From contig JAFVZI010000014.1 of the NCBI GenBank assembly GCA_017508245.1, forward strand, positions 157,889 to 221,888: a stretch of DNA of 64,000 nt, given 5' to 3'. Source of the stretch: Helicobacteraceae bacterium. Lineage in GTDB: Bacteria > Campylobacterota > Campylobacteria > Campylobacterales > Helicobacteraceae. Each line of letters begins with the position of its first letter. Positions within the stretch are counted from its first letter, which is position 1. The notes under the pieces were generated by a model. It had not been told where the DNA came from. It searched no databases and saw nothing but the letters and a program-made list of their open reading frames with translations. Of this stretch, positions 18,055-27,252 are shown piece after piece. Made by a program: the position numbers and the translations under genes.

Positions 18055-19584
18055 CTACTTTAAAGCTATACTTCTTACCTTAAAGATAAATGCATAAGAT
18101 TGATTTATATCATTTTTTGTATCTTCACTTAGATTCCACCACGGAGTAAAACCTCTGTATGTAAAGCTGTATTGTTCTTTTGGCACAACTATATCAATCC
18201 CATACCCCAAATATTGCACATTATAGGTTTTCATAATTTTTCCATAAAGCAATTCTTGCTTGCCTTTGTACGCATCCTTTGCATCACTTACTAGATTGAC
18301 TAGATTATTCCATTTTGAATTTAAATCATAATAACAATAATAAACATAACAAAAATAAGACACAGAAATAGCAAAAATAATATATTGAATCTTTTTATTT
18401 GCTAGATAATTTGTACTCAAAATCACGATAATGGCAATTAGAAGTATCACGCAAAGAGAGCGAGAGCGAAAAGGCAGATTTAGAAGCTGAAATGTGCTTA
18501 AAATACTCAAAAAATAGCAAAATAGTAAAATAGCACAAACCAAAAATCTGCCATCCTTGCTTTTGGCATAAACATAAATAAACATTGCAAAAATCATCAA
18601 ATACGCAAAAACTGGAAGTTCTATCAAGATTAATAAAAACAATATTATTGATACAAGCAAAATCAGAAATCTAAAGATTTGATTTTTTATTTGATACCAA
18701 AATGCGTATATAAAGGCGATGATAAATGAAAAAATAGGGAAAAAGATGGGGTTTTGATTGAGTGCATTTGTCAAAACGACATTTAGCCTAGAGATGATTC
18801 CAAATAATCCAAGTGATAAAAAATCTCCAATGCTTATATAATCATATTTTATAGATTCAGCAAAGATTCTCGAATTTTGTCCAGGTGAAAAAAATAAGAC
18901 ACAAAATCCAATAAAAAGCCCAGCAAGCCCTAAATAAAACCAAAGTGGAATAGATCTTTTTATCATAAATTTTAATACAATTAGATATAAAAATAAAATC
19001 AGTAAAAGTAAAGATGAAGTGCTTTCGTGCCACATACCAATGACAAATCCAAACATCAACATCAAGATACAAAAGCTTATATTTTTGATATTGCTATTTT
19101 TGCTGCTGCCCCCCCCCAATTTTATATTTTGTAGCATTTTTCTATATGGAATAAGAAACAATAAGCTTAAGCTAAATCCCCAAAGATAATTTAGGCTTCC
19201 ACTTCCCCATAAAAAAACTTCTTCAAAGCTAAGCAACAATAATAACAATAGCAAAATTAGCGAAACAACAGCAAAATCAAATAAGTTATTTGGGAATCTT
19301 AAAAATAAAATATAAAAGAATAAAAACAAAAAAATACAAGCGACAATCGCATTAAAAAAATCAAATAGATTCTGTGGAATCTGTGATAAATTTGATGAAA
19401 ATAATAGCTCACCAAGCCTAGAATTCCAATTTAAAAACACATCGATAGTATTTGTAATAGAGTCCCTATTTGATAGAATATAATTCCAATCATCACCTTG
19501 AGGTGGAGCATATATATTCAAGAATAAAAAATGCAAAAATGTAAATAAACTAATAAGTGTAGTTTTGTAATTTATTCCAAACAT
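18055..19584 (-). CDS. DUF6056-like polytopic membrane protein, phase-variable, ON in this read
   Basis: A 509-residue protein with about ten or more membrane helices. Near the N-terminus it has PPQGDDWNYILSN followed by NWNSRLGELL, the D-D and W-x-R pattern typical of DUF6056 proteins, which are distantly related to GT-C type glycosyltransferases. A run of nine G (minus strand; C at 19109-19117) encodes LGGGSS near residue 157 and is in frame here, so the gene is ON; one slip would truncate it. Start ATG 19584 follows the ribosome site AGGGGAGGGGG. It is divergent from the TonB receptor, which has a near-identical G-rich leader. A role in surface glycan assembly is an inference. Confidence 0.75.
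   Translation of the reverse strand: MFGINYKTTLISLFTFLHFLFLNIYAPPQGDDWNYILSNRDSITNTIDVFLNWNSRLGELLFSSNLSQIPQNLFDFFNAIVACIFLFLFFYILFLRFPNNLFDFAVVSLILLLLLLLLSFEEVFLWGSGSLNYLWGFSLSLLFLIPYRKMLQNIKLGGGSSKNSNIKNISFCILMLMFGFVIGMWHESTSSLLLLILFLYLIVLKFMIKRSIPLWFYLGLAGLFIGFCVLFFSPGQNSRIFAESIKYDYISIGDFLSLGLFGIISRLNVVLTNALNQNPIFFPIFSFIIAFIYAFWYQIKNQIFRFLILLVSIILFLLILIELPVFAYLMIFAMFIYVYAKSKDGRFLVCAILLFCYFLSILSTFQLLNLPFRSRSLCVILLIAIIVILSTNYLANKKIQYIIFAISVSYFCYVYYCYYDLNSKWNNLVNLVSDAKDAYKGKQELLYGKIMKTYNVQYLGYGIDIVVPKEQYSFTYRGFTPWWNLSEDTKNDINQSYAFIFKVRSIALK
19109..19117 (-). repeat. Poly-G9 (C9 on + strand) contingency tract
   Basis: Nine C on the plus strand, inside the DUF6056-like gene. It is in frame in this read, coding for Gly-Gly-Gly in a loop between membrane helices. 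Third such tract of the window. Confidence 0.85.
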
Positions 19585-19682
19585 CTATCCCCCTCCCCTA
19601 TTTTTTAGAGATATGATTATACAATATTCACTTTATAAAAAATGGCATGAAATATTTGCGAAATAGATAGGGGAGGGGTATT

Positions 19683-21884
19683 TTGAAAAAAACTAGTATA
19701 TGGTTTTTATTGTTAGCATTACAAGGTAGTGGTAACGAAATAAGCGATATAAATCTAGGGGAGATCACAACAACTGCAAACAAAACATCATCTCTTGTTT
19801 CAGAATCTGCAGGAAATATAAGTGTTGTAACAAAAAAGGATATTGCTAAAACTCCAAATGTAAAATTTAGCGATACCCTAAGAGGGCTAGAGGGTGTTTT
19901 TACGTCAAAAGGAAGAGGATTAGAAACATTTGATAGTGTAACCATAAGAGGAATTAGCGGTGGCACAAATGTATTAATAGATGGAGTTAGCATAAATGAT
20001 ATGAATAATAATACAAAAATGCTAACGAGTATGAATGCACTTGATTTAGAAAGAGTAGAAGTTATTCGCGGTCCTTTTTCAAATATCTATGGAAGTGGTG
20101 CACTTGGTGGCGTAGTAAATTTCATAACAAAAATGTATGATGAACTCACGATAAAGGCAAGTATTGGCTATGGGAATCCCTTTCAAGACCACAATGCACC
20201 ACAAAATCTTGTGCGTGGATTTATCTCTTTAGGCGATGCTTATTTTGATAAAAAATTTAAAATCAAAGCCAGTTATGCTTTTAGCACATCAAAGGGATAT
20301 GCAGCAGATGAAGCTTGGACTTCATCTACTGAAGGCAGTGTGAGTGGATACATACCGACAAAATCAAGCACAGGAACGTCAAGGTATATTGTTGGTGATA
20401 TGGGAAGACAATCTTATGGCACACATGATTTTAGATTGCAAAGTAAGCTAGATATAGGTGACAATGGGGAGCTTAGTGCGAGTTTTAATTATTCAAACTA
20501 CAATTACAAGCATATAGATCAAAAAACATTTTTATCTAAAGATGGCAAGGAATATTGGGGAAACAGCAGTGGTAGTGCAAATCAAAACGGAACTGTTGGA
20601 AATATGCCTTATACTTTTGTAGGTGGAATGGGAAATGAAGATTATAGTCAATTTATAGAATCTATAAAATATAAGCATTATTTTCAAGACCAAATATTAG
20701 AATTTAATATCTCTAGGCTTGATGGATTTGATTACTGGAATGGTCCAAATGCTGATGCAAGTCCATTTGGTGGAAGTGGAAAACAAACTTATACAAGACA
20801 TCAAAAGAATACACTAGATTTATTTTATACTCTGGATTTAAACAAGAGTTTTATTCTATTGCTTGGAATGGATTATAAGCTGTTATCAATGGATATAGAC
20901 AATAACTACATCGCTGATTGGCGATATATGAAATCTGCAAAAACAGGATTTGCAGGAAAAAGTGGTGGGGATTCTCATTTTATTGGTGCATTTGGTGATT
21001 TGAATATGAAATTTTTAGATGATACATTTATCACTTCAATTGGCGGCAGGATTGATTATTGGATTGGAAATAATTATTATAATATAGATTCTAGTTGGTC
21101 AGGTCTTCCTACAAAAGGAAATAAAAAGTTTGCATTTTCACCAAAATTATCCTTTAATTACAATTTGTTTCAAACAACATTATTCAAAGCGTCTATTGGT
21201 CAAGCCTTTAGAGTTCCTACGCTAAGTCAAATGTTTTCACAACATATACTAAATGATGGGACGAAAATACTTGGCAATCCAAATCTAAAGCCAGAAAATG
21301 CAACAAGTTTTGATATAGGAATAGAGCAGAAAATAATCAACAATCCTATAAAAATATTTTATTTTTACACTCATTTAAGCAATGCAATCTATGGAGACAG
21401 TGTAAAAAATAGTTATCACAATGCAGGAAGTGCTAGGATACATGGGATTGAAATCGCATATAAAGAAAATTTAATCTATGATTTAAGTTTTCATATCACA
21501 TATACTTGGACTAATTCAAAAATGCTAAAAAATAGTGTAAATGAAGCTAGTGTAGGCAAAAAACTGCCTGGGATAAGAGAACATAAAGCTTATGTAAATT
21601 TATATTATCAATACGATCATTTATATTCACAAGATTCTAAGTTTTATACGAGTTTGGAATATGAATTTGCAAGTAAAGCATACAATGCCAATAACTCAGA
21701 TACGATAAAAAATGTATATGGTGCAACGGATTCTTACTCTCTATTTAATTTTAGAATTGGAATGTATTTTAATAAGGATTTTAGCCTAAACTTTGATATA
21801 ACAAATCTTTTTAATCACAAATATTATTCATATTATAAGGCACCGGGTAGAGCATTTTTCCTCAGCTTTAATTATGATATTTAG
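19683..21884 (+). CDS. TonB-dependent outer-membrane receptor
   Basis: Outer-membrane beta-barrel for energised uptake of a metal chelate or similar ligand. The plug domain is at about residues 25-150 (ISVVTKKDIAKTPNVKFSDT, RGISGGTNVLIDGV, VEVIRGPFSNIYGSGALGG), then a barrel to residue 733 with FRVPTLSQMF and NPNLKPENATSFDIGIE, typical receptor motifs. The start is TTG 19683 behind AGGGGAGGGG; the N-terminal hydrophobic stretch is a weak signal peptide (WFLLLALQGSG). It is followed after 10 bases by the binding protein, permease and ATPase of an ABC importer, so the ligand is probably shared; iron-siderophore, haem, cobalamin or nickel chelate cannot be told apart from sequence alone. Confidence 0.88.
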   Translation: MKKTSIWFLLLALQGSGNEISDINLGEITTTANKTSSLVSESAGNISVVTKKDIAKTPNVKFSDTLRGLEGVFTSKGRGLETFDSVTIRGISGGTNVLIDGVSINDMNNNTKMLTSMNALDLERVEVIRGPFSNIYGSGALGGVVNFITKMYDELTIKASIGYGNPFQDHNAPQNLVRGFISLGDAYFDKKFKIKASYAFSTSKGYAADEAWTSSTEGSVSGYIPTKSSTGTSRYIVGDMGRQSYGTHDFRLQSKLDIGDNGELSASFNYSNYNYKHIDQKTFLSKDGKEYWGNSSGSANQNGTVGNMPYTFVGGMGNEDYSQFIESIKYKHYFQDQILEFNISRLDGFDYWNGPNADASPFGGSGKQTYTRHQKNTLDLFYTLDLNKSFILLLGMDYKLLSMDIDNNYIADWRYMKSAKTGFAGKSGGDSHFIGAFGDLNMKFLDDTFITSIGGRIDYWIGNNYYNIDSSWSGLPTKGNKKFAFSPKLSFNYNLFQTTLFKASIGQAFRVPTLSQMFSQHILNDGTKILGNPNLKPENATSFDIGIEQKIINNPIKIFYFYTHLSNAIYGDSVKNSYHNAGSARIHGIEIAYKENLIYDLSFHITYTWTNSKMLKNSVNEASVGKKLPGIREHKAYVNLYYQYDHLYSQDSKFYTSLEYEFASKAYNANNSDTIKNVYGATDSYSLFNFRIGMYFNKDFSLNFDITNLFNHKYYSYYKAPGRAFFLSFNYDI

Positions 21885-21894
21885 AAGGTAGAAA

Positions 21895-22833
21895 ATGAAA
21901 AAAATCTTATTAATATTATTGCCATTGCTATTATTTGGAGATTCTAAAATTGTAATAGAAGATTTTTTAGGAAATAAAACAATCCTAGAGAAGCCAGCAC
22001 AAAAACATATATTTCTTAGCTTTTGTGAAATGGTGGCAATGCTCGATATTTGGGATAATGCAGTAGGACTTAGTCAGCAAGTCTATAATACTCCACTTCT
22101 TAGAGCTTCTAATCCGAATATAGATTCTATACCAAAAGTAGGTGGTGGTAGTGGCTCAAATCTAAATATCGAGGTATTAAAAAAGCTAAATCCTGATATA
22201 GTCGTAGTTTGGGCAGGAAAAAAAGCATCGATTAATTTTGTAAGAGAGAATGGAATAAACATTATTGCCTTTTATCCAAATAGTATAACTTCGTTAATTG
22301 CCGATATGCAAACTATTTCAAAAGCACTTGGCAAAGAAAAATTATTTGATAAAAAAATACAAAAAGGCTATGAAATAATAAAGCTGATAGAATCTAAAAA
22401 AGAAAAAATAGAAACTAAAAAGACTGCACTTTATTTATGGAGCAAACCAAATGATATATCAGGTGGAGTTGGCATGATAGCTAGTATGCTTGATTTAATC
22501 GGCGTGGAGAATCTAGGCAAAAATATCAATACAGATTCTATCCAAGTTAGCATTGAGCAAATCATAAAATTAAATCCAGATATTATTTTTATATGGGGAG
22601 CTGCGAGATTTAGTGTGCAAGATATTTTGGATAATAAACAATTGAAAAACATAAAGGCAGTGCAAAATAAAGCTGTCTATAAAATGCCTTTGTGGGATAA
22701 TTGGGGACCTAGAATCTTAGAGACTTCATTGCTTGCTGCAAAACTTGCATATGAAAATTTATATAGCGATATAGACGTAGATAAAATCATTGGAGATTTT
22801 AACAAGGAGTTATTTGGTATTGATGCAAGATAG
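21895..22833 (+). CDS. ABC transporter periplasmic substrate-binding protein (metal-chelate class)
   Basis: Class III binding protein (FepB/BtuF/FecB type). Signal peptide at residues 1-16 (ILLILLPLLLFGDS). Two lobes, with VGGGSGSNLNIEVLKKLNPDIVVVW in the first and ISIEQIIKLNPDIIFIW-like sequence in the second, joined by a long helix. 312 residues. It lies between the TonB receptor and the permease in one operon. Ligand unknown. Confidence 0.87.
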   Translation: MKKILLILLPLLLFGDSKIVIEDFLGNKTILEKPAQKHIFLSFCEMVAMLDIWDNAVGLSQQVYNTPLLRASNPNIDSIPKVGGGSGSNLNIEVLKKLNPDIVVVWAGKKASINFVRENGINIIAFYPNSITSLIADMQTISKALGKEKLFDKKIQKGYEIIKLIESKKEKIETKKTALYLWSKPNDISGGVGMIASMLDLIGVENLGKNINTDSIQVSIEQIIKLNPDIIFIWGAARFSVQDILDNKQLKNIKAVQNKAVYKMPLWDNWGPRILETSLLAAKLAYENLYSDIDVDKIIGDFNKELFGIDAR

Positions 22834-23815
22834 AATCCAAAAAATAAAAATTGCCATTATTTTTATTGCTCCACTAGTTTGTGGATTTTTTACTCTTGGT
22901 GTTGGTGCGATAGATATTAGTTTGCAAACGATACTAAGTGAATTTTATAATCATATTCTCTACGGCACCACTTTAAGCAATGAAGCCTCTATTATCGTTG
23001 ATACAAGGATTCCTAGAATCTTGGGCGCAATATTAATTGGAGCGTCTTTATCCGGCTGTGGTGCGGTAATGCAAAGTATATTTAAAAATCCACTTATTGA
23101 CCCATTTTTACTTGGCATTTCAAGCGGTGCCGCACTTGGCTGTGCTATGGGAATTGGAATCTTTCCATCAATAAATCTATCGATACTTGCATTTTGTGGA
23201 GCATTTTTAAGTGCTATTTTGATACTTGTTATTGGCAAGACGACAAATGATATATCGCTTATCTTGGCAGGTGTTGTTATTAGTGCTTTTTTAAGTGCAA
23301 TAACTAGCCTTATTCAATTTTTTGTCCCTGCTGAAGAATCTCAAAGCATTACAATATGGCTTTTTGGAAGTCTTGGACTGCTTGATTATAGTGATGTGAT
23401 TTTGATTTTTATTGGATTTGTGCTTTCATTTGGTATATTATTTTTACTTCATTCAAAAATAAATATTTTAAGCCTTCAAGATAGTGAGGCAATATCACTT
23501 GGTGTTAATATCTCATTAATAAAGACAATATGTATGCTGCTTATTAGCTTTATTTGTGCATTATGCGTAAGTGTAAGTGGGACTATTGGCTGGATTGGGC
23601 TTGTTGTGCCACATATTGCAAGATTTTTAGTTGGTAGTAATATGAAGATTCTACTTCCCTGCTCTCTTGCTCTTGGAGGAAGCATGCTTCTACTTAGTGA
23701 TGGAATTGCAAGAGGAGTGAGCACATTTGATTTGCCACTTGGAGCGATAAATGCCATCATATTTGCACCATTTTTCATCATACTTCTTTTTAGGCATATC
23801 AATGCTAGATATTAA
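22823..23815 (+). CDS. ABC transporter permease, FecCD family
   Basis: Membrane subunit of a metal-chelate importer, with about ten helices. Family signatures are visible: RIPRILGAILIGASLSGCGA, MQSIFKNPLIDPFLLGISSGA, and the coupling region GTIGWIGLVVPHIARFLVG. I favour ATG 22823 (MQDRIQKIKI); earlier TTG codons at 22790 and 22814 are in frame and nearer AAGGAG, so the start is uncertain by about 11 codons. It overlaps the ends of both neighbours. Confidence 0.9.
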   Translation: MQDRIQKIKIAIIFIAPLVCGFFTLGVGAIDISLQTILSEFYNHILYGTTLSNEASIIVDTRIPRILGAILIGASLSGCGAVMQSIFKNPLIDPFLLGISSGAALGCAMGIGIFPSINLSILAFCGAFLSAILILVIGKTTNDISLILAGVVISAFLSAITSLIQFFVPAEESQSITIWLFGSLGLLDYSDVILIFIGFVLSFGILFLLHSKINILSLQDSEAISLGVNISLIKTICMLLISFICALCVSVSGTIGWIGLVVPHIARFLVGSNMKILLPCSLALGGSMLLLSDGIARGVSTFDLPLGAINAIIFAPFFIILLFRHINARY

Positions 23816-24539
23816 GAATCTAAATATTTGCTATGGCAAAAAACAAATCTTAAATAATGTCAATTTAGTTTTTGAAGATTCTAGTTTTAATGCGATTTTA
23901 GGTGTAAATGGTGCTGGAAAAACTACACTTTTTAAAAGCATACTAGGATTAATAAAGCCTGCTAGTGGTGAGATACTTGTAGAAAATAAAAATATCAAAG
24001 ATATTAGTATCAAACAAAAAGCAAAACTCATCTCATATATGCCACAGATTCTACATACACCATTTAATTATCAAGTATTTGACATGGTGGCTTTTGGACT
24101 TGAACCACATACTAGAATCTTTGGTAAAATAGACAAAAATAAGATTTTTAATATACTTGAAATGTTAAATATATACGACCTAGCATATCAAGGTGTGCAA
24201 TCACTAAGTGGCGGACAAAAAGCATTGGTATTGCTAGCTAGGTGCATTCTGCAAGATAGCAAGATTCTGCTACTTGATGAGCCAATCGCTTATCTTGATA
24301 TAAAAAATCAAAAATTACTGCTTAATATCATATCATCACTAAAAAAGACAATTATTATAAATATCCACGACCCAAGTCTGGCACTTGATTATGCTACAAA
24401 TATCATCGCTATAAAAAATCAAAATATATTATTTCAGAAAAATAAAGATGATGTGGTACTCAGTGATTTAGAAAAATTATATGAAATAGATTTGAATTAT
24501 CACAAATCAGAAAATATGCACTTTGTAAAAGCGATTTAG
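23802..24539 (+). CDS. ABC transporter ATP-binding protein (FecE/FepC type)
   Basis: ATPase of the metal-chelate importer. Walker A GVNGAGKTTLFKS, signature LSGGQKALVLLARC, Walker B ILLLDEPIAYLD and the switch His in INIHDPSLAL are all intact. ATG 23802 (MLDIKNLNICYGK) is the natural start and overlaps the permease by 14 bases; the ATG-less extension from 23751 belongs to the permease frame region. Product about 245 residues. It converges on coaE with a 4-base overlap of ends. Confidence 0.92.
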   Translation: MLDIKNLNICYGKKQILNNVNLVFEDSSFNAILGVNGAGKTTLFKSILGLIKPASGEILVENKNIKDISIKQKAKLISYMPQILHTPFNYQVFDMVAFGLEPHTRIFGKIDKNKIFNILEMLNIYDLAYQGVQSLSGGQKALVLLARCILQDSKILLLDEPIAYLDIKNQKLLLNIISSLKKTIIINIHDPSLALDYATNIIAIKNQNILFQKNKDDVVLSDLEKLYEIDLNYHKSENMHFVKAI

Positions 24540-25120
24540 AGCGTTTTTATAAAAGATTCTACTTGAGATTGCAAATGTACCAAATCCTTACTATTATCGA
24601 TTATATCGGTAGATAATGCGATTTTGGATTCTATATCCATTTGAGATTGAATCTTTTTTATAGCTAATTCTGTTTTGATATTGTCTCTTTTTATCAGCCT
24701 ATCTATTTGTATTGCTTTTGGCGTATAAACAAGTAAGATTCTATTGATTGGATATTTTTCTTTTACTTCAAAAAAAAGTGGAATATCTACAAAATACGCC
24801 TTTTTATACTTCTCTAAATCTTTTGCTTTTTGTAAAATTTCATTTCTTATAAAAGGGTGCAAAATGCCCTCTAGTTTTTTTCTTTTTTTGTCATCAAAAA
24901 ATACAATAGCACCTAGTTTTTTCCTGTCTATATCAACATTAGAATCTAAAATCTCAGTACCAAATTCCAAAATCACTTTATCTTTTAGGACACTTAAAGC
25001 ATTATGGGCTATTTTATCGGCATCAATAATGCTGTATCCATATAGTCTTAATAAACTACATACGCTACTTTTACCACTTGCTATTCCACCAGTGATTGCT
25101 ATTGCATTTTTTAATTCCAT
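24536..25120 (-). CDS. coaE: Dephospho-CoA kinase
   Basis: Last step of coenzyme A synthesis, phosphorylating the 3'-hydroxyl of dephospho-CoA. P-loop ITGGIASGKSSVCSLL, then IDADKIAH and the lid region with LLVYTPKAIQIDRLIKRD. ATG 25120 overlaps the previous stop (TGATG); an in-frame TTG at 25123 is less likely. About 194 residues. The pairing with a speE-like gene is the same in H. pylori from memory. Confidence 0.93.
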   Translation of the reverse strand: MELKNAIAITGGIASGKSSVCSLLRLYGYSIIDADKIAHNALSVLKDKVILEFGTEILDSNVDIDRKKLGAIVFFDDKKRKKLEGILHPFIRNEILQKAKDLEKYKKAYFVDIPLFFEVKEKYPINRILLVYTPKAIQIDRLIKRDNIKTELAIKKIQSQMDIESKIALSTDIIDNSKDLVHLQSQVESFIKTL

Positions 25121-25638
25121 CAATTTTTTGCTATGCCTTTTAGAGCATCTTTTAAATAGTTTGGCATAGCAAATGCTGCTTCGTGTATCTTTGCATTATA
25201 ATACTTTAGAGATTCTGTCATATCGATTTTTTGAAGACATATATCTGAGAGTGGGTGAAACTTATTTGATAAAAATAGATAATAACCATCTGCGACCTTA
25301 AATGGCATTTTGATATTAAAATCTGCATTCTTAATAGAATCTAATGCTTCATTTATGCTAGATTCCAAATTTGCTAAATTTATAATAACAATAGAATCTC
25401 TTTTTATCATCTCTAAAAAATGTTTAGTTGTATCATTTTTCAAGTCAATTATTAAATCGAATTTATCTTTTTTTACACCACTTGTATCATAAATATTACA
25501 ATGCAATTTATCAAGAAATTCTAAGAGTTTTTCATTCTCGCAATTAAGCACTAAAACATCTTTTTTTTCATAATTAAAATCATTTATGCATAATCCAGCA
25601 CAAGCTAAAAACTCCGCTTCTATAATCTTTTTATCCAT
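25120..25638 (-). CDS. speE: SpeE-like protein lacking the N-terminal domain
   Basis: The 172 residues resemble the C-terminal two thirds of Helicobacter spermidine synthase. EAEFLACAGLCI matches the segment just before the SAM-like site, MPFKVADGYYLFLSNKFHPL the middle, and KYYNAKIHEAAFAMPNYLK the characteristic end. About 75 N-terminal residues (the small beta domain) are absent, and the DNA before the start is a short AT-rich spacer next to the NDH-2 gene, so nothing of them remains. The usual acidic SAM-site motif is also poorly kept. It may be inactive as a synthase or have a new role; its tight coupling to coaE may keep it translated. Confidence 0.65.
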   Translation of the reverse strand: MDKKIIEAEFLACAGLCINDFNYEKKDVLVLNCENEKLLEFLDKLHCNIYDTSGVKKDKFDLIIDLKNDTTKHFLEMIKRDSIVIINLANLESSINEALDSIKNADFNIKMPFKVADGYYLFLSNKFHPLSDICLQKIDMTESLKYYNAKIHEAAFAMPNYLKDALKGIAKN

Positions 25639-25685
25639 TTAATAGCCTCTAAATTATTTATATATTCTTTGAGAAATTATAACAA

Positions 25686-26897
25686 TTAATTACTACTTCT
25701 AAATCTAAATTGCCCTTTTTTTAGCACATTTACCATACCGCCTATACTAAAAATCCATTTATTCTCTATAAAATTCTTTAAAAATGCTGCCACTTCACCA
25801 CTAATGCTAATATTAAATACAACACCTACTCCATCTGTGTGACCTATTGAACATACAGTACCTCTATGTTGAAATACAAATGGTTTTAATAATTCTTGCT
25901 TATCTATTATTTTTATTAGATTTCTACCTACATAACTACCCATTTGATTGGCTAATTGTGCTGTTGGAGCATTTAATATATTTCTTTTCATAGATATTGC
26001 ACTATCTCCAACAACAAAAATATCATGATATTTTGGTACTCTTAAAAATTCATCTACCAATATCCTAGAATCCTTATGTTCAAAATTTGGAGAATTTGAA
26101 ATTACACTACTGCCCTTTACTCCTGCACACCAAACAATATTATTTGCTTTTATCTCCTCTAGTTCACCCAATCTATTTTTAATCACAACTCCATCACTTT
26201 TACACTCAACAACATTCCCCTGGACAAACTCAATGCCAAGCTTTGACATTTTTTCTTTTGCTATATTAGAATCTTTACAATCAAACATAGGCAAAATCTG
26301 CTCTCCCCTGCTCACACATATAATCTTTACTAAATCCCTATCAATTCCACAAATCTTGCACAATTCATCAATCTGAGTTCCAAGTTCTGCTGCAAACTCT
26401 ATGCCTGTAAAACCACTACCACAAACAATAAACCTTAAATCTAATGGATTATCTGCAAAATCTTTAAATTTACTCTCAATATTATTCCTAAGTCTAATTG
26501 CAGAATTTAGAGTTTCAAGCTTGTAGCAAAACTCATCTACACCTTTTATATTAAATGTATTTGGCATAAAACCAAGTGCGATCACTAAATAATCATAACT
26601 ATAACAACCTCGCTCTCCAAATACTTGTTTATTTTCTGGATTAATAGTTAAAATGGTATCTTTTATGAAAGTGACTTTATTTGAATCTAGAATCTTTCTA
26701 TAAAAAATCCTTGCCTTTCTTGCACTATATGTACCAACTGCGACTTTATGCAACAAGGTTGTTTGATAATGATAGTCGTGCTTACTAATCAAAGTGATTT
26801 GAGCTTTGTTTGTTCGCAAATATTTTTGTAGATAAATAGCAACTTTAAAACCGCCATATCCTCCACCAAGAATTAAAATATTTGGCTTTTTATCCAT
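25686..26897 (-). CDS. ndh: Type II NADH:quinone dehydrogenase-like FAD oxidoreductase
   Basis: Single-subunit, non-proton-pumping oxidoreductase of the inner membrane face. The first dinucleotide fold is ILILGGGYGGFKVAIYL at residues 6-22; the second, for NAD(P)H, is FIVCGSGFTGIEFAAELG near residue 155; VVGDSAIS near residue 295 closes the FAD site. The C-terminus has an amphipathic segment expected for membrane attachment. 403 residues, full length. It stands alone between speE-like and the SRP RNA gene. A sulfide:quinone reductase is a less likely alternative. Confidence 0.82.
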   Translation of the reverse strand: MDKKPNILILGGGYGGFKVAIYLQKYLRTNKAQITLISKHDYHYQTTLLHKVAVGTYSARKARIFYRKILDSNKVTFIKDTILTINPENKQVFGERGCYSYDYLVIALGFMPNTFNIKGVDEFCYKLETLNSAIRLRNNIESKFKDFADNPLDLRFIVCGSGFTGIEFAAELGTQIDELCKICGIDRDLVKIICVSRGEQILPMFDCKDSNIAKEKMSKLGIEFVQGNVVECKSDGVVIKNRLGELEEIKANNIVWCAGVKGSSVISNSPNFEHKDSRILVDEFLRVPKYHDIFVVGDSAISMKRNILNAPTAQLANQMGSYVGRNLIKIIDKQELLKPFVFQHRGTVCSIGHTDGVGVVFNISISGEVAAFLKNFIENKWIFSIGGMVNVLKKGQFRFRSSN

Positions 26898-27013
26898 TGA
26901 AATTTCCTAAGTAATCAAATATATCCGCGCTAAATATTCTAATAAATTGTAATTGGATTAATTAATAAATTAATGAAAGTTGTAAGAATTGTGATTAATT
27001 TTGTAACAAGAAA

Positions 27014-27120
27014 GCACCCCTTTCCAGATTGCTATGGCACACAGATATTACAGGGACTCTGCTGTGTTCCCACCCTGAAGAATTGCCTATAACACCCATT
27101 GCATAGGTCTAAAAAGGAGC
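27014..27120 (-). ncRNA. ffs: Signal recognition particle RNA (small 4.5S type)
   Basis: On the minus strand, GCTCC... at the 5' end (27120) pairs with ...GGGGTGC at the 3' end (27014), forming one long hairpin of about 107 nt. The apical part carries the conserved SRP core: CAGG, then GGAA, then AGCAG, with a CCCTG closing arm (near 27040-27080). This is the Ffh-binding asymmetric and symmetric loop arrangement around a GNRA tetraloop. It lies alone between ndh and carB. Ends are estimated from pairing. Confidence 0.85.
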
Positions 27121-27252
27121 AGTTGAAATAGTAATTAAATATTCCTTAAATCAAAATTTAAGGAATTGAAAAATTAAATAATTTTTATAATGAAATTTTT
27201 AAGTGCTTTTGTATAGAATGCAAAAACTAACTAGCACAATAAAGAGGGGCTT

